A stretch of 64,000 bases of DNA, taken from positions 40,457 to 104,456 of the forward strand of contig JAYUSZ010000282.1 of NCBI GenBank assembly GCA_043755435.1, written 5' to 3'. The notes under the pieces were generated by a model. It searched no databases, was not told the DNA's origin, and was given only the letters and a program-made list of their open reading frames with translations. Each line of letters starts with the position of its first letter. Within the stretch, counting starts at the first letter, position 1. Below, in pieces: positions 40,714 through 48,812 of this stretch. A program made the translations under genes and the position numbers. This DNA comes from JANXSF01 sp043755435. GTDB lineage: Bacteria > Acidobacteriota > Terriglobia > Bryobacterales > Bryobacteraceae.

Positions 40714-43374
40714 GTGAGTATCGTGCGACATGTCATTTTCCTCCTGACTATCATCGTCCCTGCCTTGGCGGGAGAGAAGGAGCTCGCCGATTTCTTTGAG
40801 GCAAAAGTTCGCCCCGTATTGGCCACCCGCTGCTATACCTGCCACACCGATTCAGCCTCTGGGGGCTTACGACTTGACTCCCGTCAATCTCTACTCAAAG
40901 GTGGAAAATCCGGTGCAGCCATAACTCCTGGGAACGCCGCGGATAGTATTCTTATCCAGGCCGTTGGTCATACTCATCCTCGTCTGAAAATGCCACCATC
41001 TGGGGATTTGGATCCCACCCAAATTGCAAATCTTAAGGAGTGGATAACGCAGGGCGCAGTTTGGCCTGAGTCTCCTGCGGAGTTCTTCGCGTCGAGAGTA
41101 AAGCCGGTATTGGAAGCAAAGTGCTTCGCATGCCACACTACCAACCCCCAAGGTGGCCTGCGGCTTGATTCGCTGGAAGCAATGATCAAAGGCGGAAAGT
41201 CAGGTCCAGCAATTAGACCCGGGCACCCTTCCGAAAGCCTCTTGATTCACGCCATCAGTTACAATCACGCTTTAGTGAAAATGCCGCCAGCAGGGCAATT
41301 GCCTAAAGAGGATTTCATCAACTTATCTCGTTGGGTTGAGCAAGGGGCAGTTTGGTCAAATGCGACGCAGCCTGCGCCCCGCTACGAAATCAGCGCCAAG
41401 CAAAAGGCGTTTTGGTCCTTTCAACCGCTCAGTCCGCCGGCGGTTACCTCCAATAGTAAGAATCCTGTGGATGTGTTGATTAAAGCGAAGTTAACAGAAC
41501 AGGGCCTCACCTCCGGCAAACCTGCGGACCGGCCAACATTGCTGCGTAGAGCCACCTTCGACTTAACTGGACTTCCACCTACGGCTGAGGAAGTTCGCGC
41601 TTTCGCGATGGATAAGGATCCCAATGCATTTGAAAAAGTTGTAAACCGTCTCCTCGCATCCAGGCAGTACGCCGAACGTTGGGGACGTCATTGGCTGGAC
41701 GTTGTCCGTTATGCTGATACCGCCGGAGACGGTGCTGATTTTCCTGTTCCAGAAGCCTATAAATATCGTAATTATGTAATTGATGCCTTTGGAAAGGACA
41801 AGCCCTACGACCAGTTTGTAAGAGAACAAATTGCCGGTGATTTGTTACCTTCTTCAAATGAGGAGCAACGCTGGGAACAAACCATTGCAACAGGTTATTT
41901 GGCCCTCTCAAGACGCATTGGAGTAAGCCCAAGAGGGGAACGGCACGTCACCATTGAAGACACCATTGACAACTTCGGGAAAACCTTTCTTGGCTTGAGT
42001 GTAAGCTGCGCGCGCTGTCACGATCACAAATTCGACCCGATTCCAACAGCGGACTACTACGCCCTCTACGGTATTTTTGACAGTACCGTTTATCCCTTCA
42101 ATGGCGAAGAGCATCTTCCCTATAGATCTGATTTTGTATACAGAATTGGAAAAGAAAAGGCTTCGGAAATTCTGGGGCCTTACGAAAAAGAATTTGCCGA
42201 ATGGAAGAAACTGGAACGCAAAAAGTTCACCGAGTATCAGGAGTTTCAGAATCGACGTATTGATACTCCGGGCCGTTCCCGCGAAGTTGTTTGGAATGAA
42301 CTACTGAAGATCCGCGCTGAGATGCGCCCCCATGCAGAACGATTTCCGGCACTAGAAACTGCCTATGCGATGTCTGAAGGCACTGGCCACGATGTCAATA
42401 TTCAAAAAATGGGCGAGCCGAAAATGAAGGGCGATGTAGCTCCTCGAGGATTCCTTCAAATTCTCGGCGGCCAGAAACTGCCGCAGACCGAAAAGGGGAG
42501 CGGACGTCTTCAATTGGCGGAATGGGTGACCAACGAAAGTAATCCGCTCACTGCGCGAGTGATGGTGAACCGCATCTGGCATCATCATTTTGGGAAGGGG
42601 CTTGTCTCCTCAACCAGTGATTTCGGAGTCCGTGGGACTTTGCCCACAAATTCGGCGCTGCTGGATTACCTGGCCTCGGAATTCAAGACACAAGGTTGGT
42701 CAGTAAAAGCAATGCATCGATTGATTATGCTTTCCGACACTTACCAATTGGCAAGCGCAGATGTCCCTGCAAATTCAGCCAAGGACCCGCAGAACGATTT
42801 TCATTGGCGTCAAAACCGCCGGAGGTTGGATGCCGAATCGATCAATGACGGTATACGGTTTCTGAGTGCAAGTTTGGATCCGTCGGCAGGGGGCCGCCAT
42901 CCCATGCCAAATGAGCGAACCTACTTCTTCCGCCAACATGAGCCATTTACGGAAGTGTACCCCAACAACCGCCGGTCGGTTTACAGCTTGCAAGGGAGAA
43001 TTCAGAAGAACCCCTATCTTGATTTGTTCGATGGTCCGGATGGAAACCTTCCGATGAATGAGCGTAAGCAAACCACAACCTCACTACAGGCACTATTTCT
43101 ATTGAATTCCAATTTCATGCACGAACAAAGTGCTTCCATTGCTGAACGCCTACTTGCAGCAGCAATCAACACACCTCAGCGAGTGGAATGGGCGTATCAA
43201 AGAATTCTGAATAGTGTTCCGTCGTCTGAAGAAGTTGCGAAAGCAGAGCAGTTTCTGGCGGTCTTGCGGCAACAATATTCAGCCTCAGGTTGTACCATCG
43301 CATGTGAGCAGAAAGCCTGGGCCAGCTATCTTCGTTCTTTGTTGGGAAGTAACCGATTCTTGTACCTTGATTGA
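40714..43374 (+). CDS. DUF1549/DUF1553 protein with two PSCyt1 haem domains
   Basis: An 886-residue secreted protein with a signal peptide (VIFLLTIIVPALAG), two consecutive PSCyt1 domains with CYTCH near residue 40 and CFACH near 137, DUF1549 (LLRRATFDLTGLPPTA near 275; a third CxxCH, CARCHDHKFDPIP, near 430) and DUF1553 (ARVMVNRIWHHHFGKG near 610; FRQHEPFTEVYP near 740). The start is GTG at 40714; an in-frame GTG three codons later is equally possible. It precedes its DUF1501 partner by 21 nt. It has one haem domain more than the other copies. Confidence 0.9.
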   Translation: MSIVRHVIFLLTIIVPALAGEKELADFFEAKVRPVLATRCYTCHTDSASGGLRLDSRQSLLKGGKSGAAITPGNAADSILIQAVGHTHPRLKMPPSGDLDPTQIANLKEWITQGAVWPESPAEFFASRVKPVLEAKCFACHTTNPQGGLRLDSLEAMIKGGKSGPAIRPGHPSESLLIHAISYNHALVKMPPAGQLPKEDFINLSRWVEQGAVWSNATQPAPRYEISAKQKAFWSFQPLSPPAVTSNSKNPVDVLIKAKLTEQGLTSGKPADRPTLLRRATFDLTGLPPTAEEVRAFAMDKDPNAFEKVVNRLLASRQYAERWGRHWLDVVRYADTAGDGADFPVPEAYKYRNYVIDAFGKDKPYDQFVREQIAGDLLPSSNEEQRWEQTIATGYLALSRRIGVSPRGERHVTIEDTIDNFGKTFLGLSVSCARCHDHKFDPIPTADYYALYGIFDSTVYPFNGEEHLPYRSDFVYRIGKEKASEILGPYEKEFAEWKKLERKKFTEYQEFQNRRIDTPGRSREVVWNELLKIRAEMRPHAERFPALETAYAMSEGTGHDVNIQKMGEPKMKGDVAPRGFLQILGGQKLPQTEKGSGRLQLAEWVTNESNPLTARVMVNRIWHHHFGKGLVSSTSDFGVRGTLPTNSALLDYLASEFKTQGWSVKAMHRLIMLSDTYQLASADVPANSAKDPQNDFHWRQNRRRLDAESINDGIRFLSASLDPSAGGRHPMPNERTYFFRQHEPFTEVYPNNRRSVYSLQGRIQKNPYLDLFDGPDGNLPMNERKQTTTSLQALFLLNSNFMHEQSASIAERLLAAAINTPQRVEWAYQRILNSVPSSEEVAKAEQFLAVLRQQYSASGCTIACEQKAWASYLRSLLGSNRFLYLD
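40792..41355 (+). repeat. In-gene tandem duplication of the PSCyt1 haem domain
   Basis: Two 91-residue units (40792-41064 and 41083-41355) align without gaps with 46 identical residues. Each has FF...V.PVL, a CxxCH, GGLRLDS, KGGKSG.AI.PG, KMPP.G.L and QGAVW. A short linker (PESPAE) separates them. This points to a duplication within the gene. Confidence 0.85.
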
Positions 43375-43395
43375 TTTATATTTGGAGCACTTGTC

Positions 43396-44787
43396 ATGAA
43401 CGCCTTTTCACGCCGCCAGTCTATTCGCTCGCTTGCAGCAGGCGGCTTGCTGCTGCCGGGAGTTCTCTCCGAAATGCTGGAGGGAGCCACCCCCACAGCC
43501 GACGCGAATAATCCTTTAGCGCCCAAGCCGCCACACTTTCCCGCTAAGGCGAAGCGAGTCATTTTCTTGTTCATGACCGGCGGCGTTTCTCACGTTGATA
43601 CTTTCGACCCCAAACCCTATCTGACTCGAAATCATGGCAAAGCGGCTACAAATTTGAAACGTCGCGGCAAAGATTTTTACAAAGCTTCGGATTGGCAGTT
43701 TAAGCGTTACGGAAAAAGCGGAATTGAGGTGAGCGATCTTTTCCCAAACATTGGTGGGGTGATTGACGACATTTCGGTAATTCGTTCCATGGTGAATATT
43801 AACGGTGATCACTTTGGAGCTACCATTGGCATTCATACTGGCTCGGCAACATTCAACCGGCCGAGCATCGGTTCATGGGTTAGCTATGGATTAGGAACGG
43901 TGAATAAGAATTTGCCGTCGTTCGTAGTAATCGCACCAGAACTACCGTATGCAGGCGGACAAGTGTGGGGTTCCGATTTTCTTCCAGTGCTGCATCAAGG
44001 AACGCGAATCGTCCCAGGCCCTGAGCCGATTTCCAACATTAACCGCCGCTCTGCTTCGGCAAGTGTTCAACAGACGGAACTGGACATGCTTGAGTATTTC
44101 AACCGGCAACATCTGGCTGGACGCGAAACGGATTCAAATCTGGAAGCCCGCATCAAATCCTTTGAAACTGCTTTCGGTATGCAGCGCGAAGCGCCCGAGG
44201 CCTTCGATATTAAACAGGAATCGGATGCTACTTTGAAGCTCTACGGAATTGATCGTAATACAACAAAGGGCTTCGGATGGCAATGCCTTGTAGGCAGGCG
44301 TCTGGCTGAACGAGGCGTGCGATTTGTGGAATTGATCAGTGGTGGAACAAGCATCGATTACAACTGGGATGCCCATGCGAAAATGGCAAATTACAATCGC
44401 CTTGCTCGCGACGTGGACCAACCGATTGCCGGCCTGTTGCGAGATTTAAAATCAAGGGGCATGCTGGAGGACACCATTGTTGTATGGACCACCGAATTCG
44501 GCCGGACTCCGACGGTACCCGATCCCACGGCGGAAGGCCGCGGACACCATTCTAAGACATATTGTTCATGGGTGGCCGGCGGAGGATTCAAGGGTGGCAC
44601 GTCGTATGGTGAGAGCGATGAGATAGGCGATGAAATCGCATCCAACGCTGTGAGTGTTCATGATCTGCAAGCAACAATTCTCAACCAACTAGGGCTGGAT
44701 CATAAGCGGTTAACTTACCGTCATGCAGGCAGAGATTACCGGCTTACCGATGTCCACGGTGAGATTGTGCGCCCGATTTTGGCATAG
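43396..44787 (+). CDS. DUF1501 family protein
   Basis: A 463-residue protein with a Tat-like leader (FSRRQSIRSLAAGGLLLPG) and VIFLFMTGGVSHVDTFDPK. Motifs are YNWDAHAKM near residue 318, TTEFGRTPT near 365 and GRGHHSKTYCS near 380, closest in pattern to the copy at 142. It ends HAGRDYRLTDVHGEI. It closes the plus-strand carbohydrate-linked cluster and faces the hypothetical minus-strand gene 6 nt away. Confidence 0.88.
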   Translation: MNAFSRRQSIRSLAAGGLLLPGVLSEMLEGATPTADANNPLAPKPPHFPAKAKRVIFLFMTGGVSHVDTFDPKPYLTRNHGKAATNLKRRGKDFYKASDWQFKRYGKSGIEVSDLFPNIGGVIDDISVIRSMVNINGDHFGATIGIHTGSATFNRPSIGSWVSYGLGTVNKNLPSFVVIAPELPYAGGQVWGSDFLPVLHQGTRIVPGPEPISNINRRSASASVQQTELDMLEYFNRQHLAGRETDSNLEARIKSFETAFGMQREAPEAFDIKQESDATLKLYGIDRNTTKGFGWQCLVGRRLAERGVRFVELISGGTSIDYNWDAHAKMANYNRLARDVDQPIAGLLRDLKSRGMLEDTIVVWTTEFGRTPTVPDPTAEGRGHHSKTYCSWVAGGGFKGGTSYGESDEIGDEIASNAVSVHDLQATILNQLGLDHKRLTYRHAGRDYRLTDVHGEIVRPILA

Positions 44788-44793
44788 TTGTGG

Positions 44794-45303
44794 CTACTTG
44801 AAATCGCTATTGAGAGCTTTTCCCCCGTTCGCAATTCTTGACTCATTTTGAATAGGAATATTTGCGGTGCGGTGTTGAAGCAAAGCAAGCCTGCCACTGG
44901 GAGCTGCGATGAAATTGGGTTCGTTCTTCAATTTTGGCTTTGCGGCTGCTGCTGCTTCCTCTTGCCGGGAGGTGTCGGCTTTGAGTTTGCGATATTCAGC
45001 GAGATTCTTATGGAATGACCGTTCAGCGTTCAGGCGATAGGCGGCAAGACGTTTGGCGGTGGGGGATTGGCTGAGTAGCGGGTCAAGACCTTCGGCGGAA
45101 GCTTGAGCCGATTCAAGTCGATTGACACGTTCGATGTTCCAGACTGCGAGTATGATTAGCGCGAAGAGCGTGCGTTCTGCGGCTGATTGCGGATTGAGTT
45201 CTGCCTGATAGGTGCTTGCAATATTCTGGAACGCGGAGCGGTCTTCTGCTGTTAGCAGGACGGCCTGCTTGGCGTAGAAATCGAGTTCATTGATTTGGGT
45301 CAT
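44794..45303 (-). CDS. Hypothetical protein, Ala/Glu/Lys-rich
   Basis: A 169-residue soluble protein. The middle (AERTLFALIILAVWNIERVNRLE) resembles a short helical motif of uncharacterised acidobacterial proteins that usually carry an N-terminal KHGL-type DNA-binding-like segment, absent here. A long charged helix follows (residues about 85-140, KNLAEYRKLKADTSRQ) with an Ala run and a polar tail. The frame starts 8 codons earlier, but GAAGGA lies 7 nt before the ATG at 45303. Function unknown. Confidence 0.65.
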   Translation of the reverse strand: MTQINELDFYAKQAVLLTAEDRSAFQNIASTYQAELNPQSAAERTLFALIILAVWNIERVNRLESAQASAEGLDPLLSQSPTAKRLAAYRLNAERSFHKNLAEYRKLKADTSRQEEAAAAAKPKLKNEPNFIAAPSGRLALLQHRTANIPIQNESRIANGGKALNSDFK

Positions 45304-45404
45304 GGATGTTTCCTTCGCTAGAATCATCGCATGGCCGTGCTAAGCAAACGGTCATTAGAAATGGCTAAATCGTTTAGGATGTGCCGATCAGGATTTTTGA
45401 TTGA

Positions 45405-45422
45405 TGTGTGACCGGTTACACA
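45405..45422. promoter_or_regulatory. 18-bp near-perfect palindrome (LacI-type operator candidate)
   Basis: TGTGTGACC-GGTTACACA matches its reverse complement at 8 of 9 positions per arm and shares the core GT(G/T)ACCGGT(T/A)AC with the palindrome at 35803. It lies about 100 bp upstream of the hypothetical gene and 54 bp past the end of the TonB receptor gene, so it could control the former. Confidence 0.45.
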
Positions 45423-45425
45423 GTC

Positions 45426-45441
45426 CCTTGCGAACGAGGGC
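45426..45441 (-). terminator. Small hairpin downstream of the TonB receptor gene
   Basis: On the minus strand CCCTCG-TTCG-CAAGGG can form a 6-bp stem (one G-T pair) with a TTCG loop, 35 nt after the receptor stop. No T run follows, so it may only mark an RNA end or protect it from degradation. Confidence 0.3.
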
Positions 45442-45475
45442 GCGGCCTGCGAAATTGACGGTAAAGGTAGAGAGG

Positions 45476-48400
45476 TTAGAAGCCGATTCGCAGTCCAAAG
45501 CGGAAATAGCGTTCATCGGTGAGCCGGCTTGGAGCGCTGACTCCGGTGATTTGTGTGAAGCCACCAAGGCTGCGGATTGTGCCATCGGGATTCAATTGCA
45601 GATTGGATACATTGGCACCTGGGTTGCTGAAATGCGGCGTATTGGTTAAGTTGAGAGCCTCGGCACGAAGCTGAATGGTGAAGCGTTCGGTAACTTTGAA
45701 ATCGCGAAAGATGCTTGCATCGAGGTTAGTAGCGCCGGGGCCGCGCAATGAGTTGTATCCGGCGGTGCCGAAGCGTGCAGTTGTGACGGGGGCGAAAGCA
45801 AGGGGATCGAAGTAAGAACCAATGTTGCCACTGATGGCAACTGAGTCTTTGATTTGATCTGCTCTCTGCGTACTTCCGGGCGCGTTAAGCGAAGCTCCGG
45901 CAGCGCTGACCGAAAATGGAGCGCCGGAGTACTTGCTGAAGACACCATTCAAGTGCCAGCCTCCGGCAATAAATGAAGCAGGTCCTGATTTCAAGTAACG
46001 CTTCCCTTTGCCAAATGGCAATTCAGCAACAGCGGCAAGTCTGAAATTGTTGGGCCGATCGGCATTCATGACAGACTTTGCAAGAAACCGGTATTCGGGA
46101 ATTGCGATGGCTGGTTGGCCGTCCCCTGATTCGCTACAGCAAAGGCCCATCCACTTGGAGCGAGTATATGCGGCCTGGAATGAAATGCCATTAGAAAAGC
46201 GGTGATCGAGCGTCGTCTGAAAGGAGTGATAATTCATGAAAACGATTGGCGAAATCACAGTGGCAGCGGCCGTTATTCCAAAGAGTTTGAAGTAGGGTTG
46301 GCTGGCTGCGCCTCCACCAATCTGGCCGTAATTGACGTTGTACCGAGTGTGCTGGTGAATCGTTTTCGTCCCCACATATCCGGCCGAAGCAACAAAGTTC
46401 CCTGGCAGTGTTTTTTGGATAGTAAGGTTGGCCGATTGCACATAGCCACGCACATACTTTTCATCATTCGTGCTAAAAGTTGCGCCGGGGGGCAGAACGA
46501 CTGAGCCTTTGCTGATATCAGGAGCTGCGATTTGCGGAATACCTAACGAGAGGGGACCAACGGGTGCAAAGGAATCGAGCCCTGTGCCACTGAAATCCAC
46601 ACGAACGGGATAACTTGCAATTCCATCGCGAGCCATGTTGATTTGTTCAGGACTTAACGAGTAACCCAAGCGAACCACCATGGACTCCGATGGACGGTAA
46701 GCAATGCCAATTCGAGGAGCGAACAATGCCTTGGACACTTTGATGCCGCAATCTTTGGGAGTGGGGCCTACGCCGCAGATCAAATAGGTATTCGTCTTTA
46801 AGTCAAACCGTTCAATGCCGCGATCCACACGCGTTGGGACCGGATAGTATTCCCAACGGAGTCCCAGCGAAAGAGTGAGTTTGCGAGTGGCGTGCCATTG
46901 ATCGCGAATGTAGAGGCTCTGCTGCCAGCTACGGAGCGTGATCAAAGGAACCGTCATACGGCTGTTGACGTAGCTTACGGGAAGCCCCAGAAGGAAGTCT
47001 CCATAGCTATTAAACTGATTGGGACCTGCACCACCGCGAAGACTTGTGACATTGCCATTGAAGCTGAAATTTGTAGGAGCAATTTCAAAGTGGTTCATGT
47101 GTTGGCGGTTCAGATCGACGCCAAAACGTAGGTTGTGCGAACCTTTGATCCAGCTAACATTGCCTGTATATTGGAACGTTTTTTGCTTGTATTGGAGAGG
47201 CGTGTAGGAATAGCCGTAGCCACTATAGGTGCTGATGCTGAACTGCGGCATTCCGCCATAGAGAGGTAGCTCGCCGAGATTTGTTCCGGGAATACCAAGG
47301 AAATCGCTTCCGTACTTTTTGTCTGTACCAGGAGGGAAAAGTGTTTGATCAACTAATTGGAAACCGAAGGTGCCATCGACAACAATGTTGGGACTGGCGA
47401 TGTAGGTGACTGTGCCGGATGGGGCAAGAGTGCTGCCGTTTTGAATGTGATTGGGTGAACCGCCAAGGACGTCTCCAAATATAGTTGCCTGAACATTATT
47501 GTAGGGCTGACGAGCGAAGCGACCCACAACACGAAGCTTGGCATTGGCGTTCCAATCGAATTTGGAATCGAGCTTGTGAAGATCGTAAAGGATGGGGGTG
47601 TTCACATAGTAATTCGCTATCAGTGCACCGGCGATGTTGGGTTGAGGCACCAAGGCCACCAGTTTATTGGTGATGGGGCTGATGCGGCTTGCCGGAATGA
47701 TTTTGTTCGGAAATGGAATGCGCGCAAGCCCGTTGGGGGTGCCGGTTGCGGGATCGAATATCTCATTGGGGGATGCAGCCATGTTCCCCGTGCGAATGGC
47801 GGCGGTGGGAACGGTGGTTAACTGGGCGGAACCTTGACGAATAAGATCGGCTTCGTAACTAACAAAGTAGAACAGTTGGTTCTTCTTGATGGGGCCGCCA
47901 AGCGTTGCGCCCACATCGTTATTCACCAATTTTGGAATGCCTTGACTGGCTGGAAGGAAGAACGGACGGGCCTTGGTTCCGCTGTTGATGTGATAGGCGT
48001 AGAGGGAGCCGTGGAGATTGTTAGTACCGCTCTTTAACTGAACATTGACGGAAGCTCCACCGGCCAGACCTTGTTCTGCATCGGGGCTGGTGGTGACAAC
48101 ATTGACAGTCTCAATTGCGTCCACTGAGGGGACATAGCTGGAGAAGAACTGAACCCAGGGATTGGTGGCACTGACACCTTCAATCCGGAAATTTGTGCCA
48201 CTACGGCTTGTGCCATTTGCGGTAATCTGCATGGACTTTGAAGGATTATTAGTACCGCCGCCACTGGCAGTTGGAGGAGCAATTCCGGGGATGAGGGCAA
48301 GCAATCCCTGGTAAGTCCTGGTAGGCTGTGGAATGTTTTGTAATGCTACGGAGGAAACTTCAGCATGAACATCAGCCTTATCGGTTTGCAGCACGGCGGC

Positions 48401-48769
48401 CTGGGCGGTTACTTGCACGCTATCGCTGACGGCACCCACTTGAAGGATTGCGTCGACACGGACAACTGTATTCAAGCGAACGACAATGCTGCTGGCGACG
48501 AAATTGCGAAAGCCGGTTTTGGAAACGGAGACATCGTATGTGCCTGCGGGAATGGTGGTGAGAGTGTAACCGCCGGAAGAGTTCGTTTCAAGGTCGCGAG
48601 TCTGTCCGGTTTGGACTTCGGTAATTTTCACCGTGGCGCCGGGAACACCAGCATTGCTGGCATCAGAAACGTTTCCGACAAGGGAACCGAACAGCACTTG
48701 AGCGTTGGCTGGTTGAATTAAAAACGATGCGGATAGAAAAACCAATCCTTGGGCTAGCTTTGCAGTCAA
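45476..48769 (-). CDS. Oar-like TonB-dependent receptor, TTG start
   Basis: A 1097-residue outer-membrane receptor: signal peptide (LVFLSASFLIQPANAQ), CarboxypepD-regulatory domain at about 27-110 (NVSDASNAGVPGATVKI, GTYDVSVSKTGFRN), plug at about 115-270 (LQNIPQPTRTYQGLL, NGTSRSGTNFRIEG) and a barrel ending FGLRIGF. The start codon is TTG, supported by AAGGAG 8 nt upstream. Cys-containing segments (LICGVGPTPKDCGI, SKWMGLCCSESGDG) in the barrel are unusual for the other receptor. It is divergent from the seven-haem TPR protein. Confidence 0.92.
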   Translation of the reverse strand: MTAKLAQGLVFLSASFLIQPANAQVLFGSLVGNVSDASNAGVPGATVKITEVQTGQTRDLETNSSGGYTLTTIPAGTYDVSVSKTGFRNFVASSIVVRLNTVVRVDAILQVGAVSDSVQVTAQAAVLQTDKADVHAEVSSVALQNIPQPTRTYQGLLALIPGIAPPTASGGGTNNPSKSMQITANGTSRSGTNFRIEGVSATNPWVQFFSSYVPSVDAIETVNVVTTSPDAEQGLAGGASVNVQLKSGTNNLHGSLYAYHINSGTKARPFFLPASQGIPKLVNNDVGATLGGPIKKNQLFYFVSYEADLIRQGSAQLTTVPTAAIRTGNMAASPNEIFDPATGTPNGLARIPFPNKIIPASRISPITNKLVALVPQPNIAGALIANYYVNTPILYDLHKLDSKFDWNANAKLRVVGRFARQPYNNVQATIFGDVLGGSPNHIQNGSTLAPSGTVTYIASPNIVVDGTFGFQLVDQTLFPPGTDKKYGSDFLGIPGTNLGELPLYGGMPQFSISTYSGYGYSYTPLQYKQKTFQYTGNVSWIKGSHNLRFGVDLNRQHMNHFEIAPTNFSFNGNVTSLRGGAGPNQFNSYGDFLLGLPVSYVNSRMTVPLITLRSWQQSLYIRDQWHATRKLTLSLGLRWEYYPVPTRVDRGIERFDLKTNTYLICGVGPTPKDCGIKVSKALFAPRIGIAYRPSESMVVRLGYSLSPEQINMARDGIASYPVRVDFSGTGLDSFAPVGPLSLGIPQIAAPDISKGSVVLPPGATFSTNDEKYVRGYVQSANLTIQKTLPGNFVASAGYVGTKTIHQHTRYNVNYGQIGGGAASQPYFKLFGITAAATVISPIVFMNYHSFQTTLDHRFSNGISFQAAYTRSKWMGLCCSESGDGQPAIAIPEYRFLAKSVMNADRPNNFRLAAVAELPFGKGKRYLKSGPASFIAGGWHLNGVFSKYSGAPFSVSAAGASLNAPGSTQRADQIKDSVAISGNIGSYFDPLAFAPVTTARFGTAGYNSLRGPGATNLDASIFRDFKVTERFTIQLRAEALNLTNTPHFSNPGANVSNLQLNPDGTIRSLGGFTQITGVSAPSRLTDERYFRFGLRIGF

Positions 48770-48812
48770 GATGGAATCTCCTTCAAGTTAACGTTAAGGA
48801 GTATATAACAGT
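48770..48812. promoter_or_regulatory. Very short divergent promoter region
   Basis: Only 43 bp separate the TTG starts of the receptor (minus) and the seven-haem protein (plus). It contains the 10-bp perfect palindrome TTAACGTTAA (48788-48797), AAGGAG toward each gene, and TATATA (48802-48807). A shared control site for both genes is plausible; if the plus gene starts further in, the region is longer. Confidence 0.4.
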
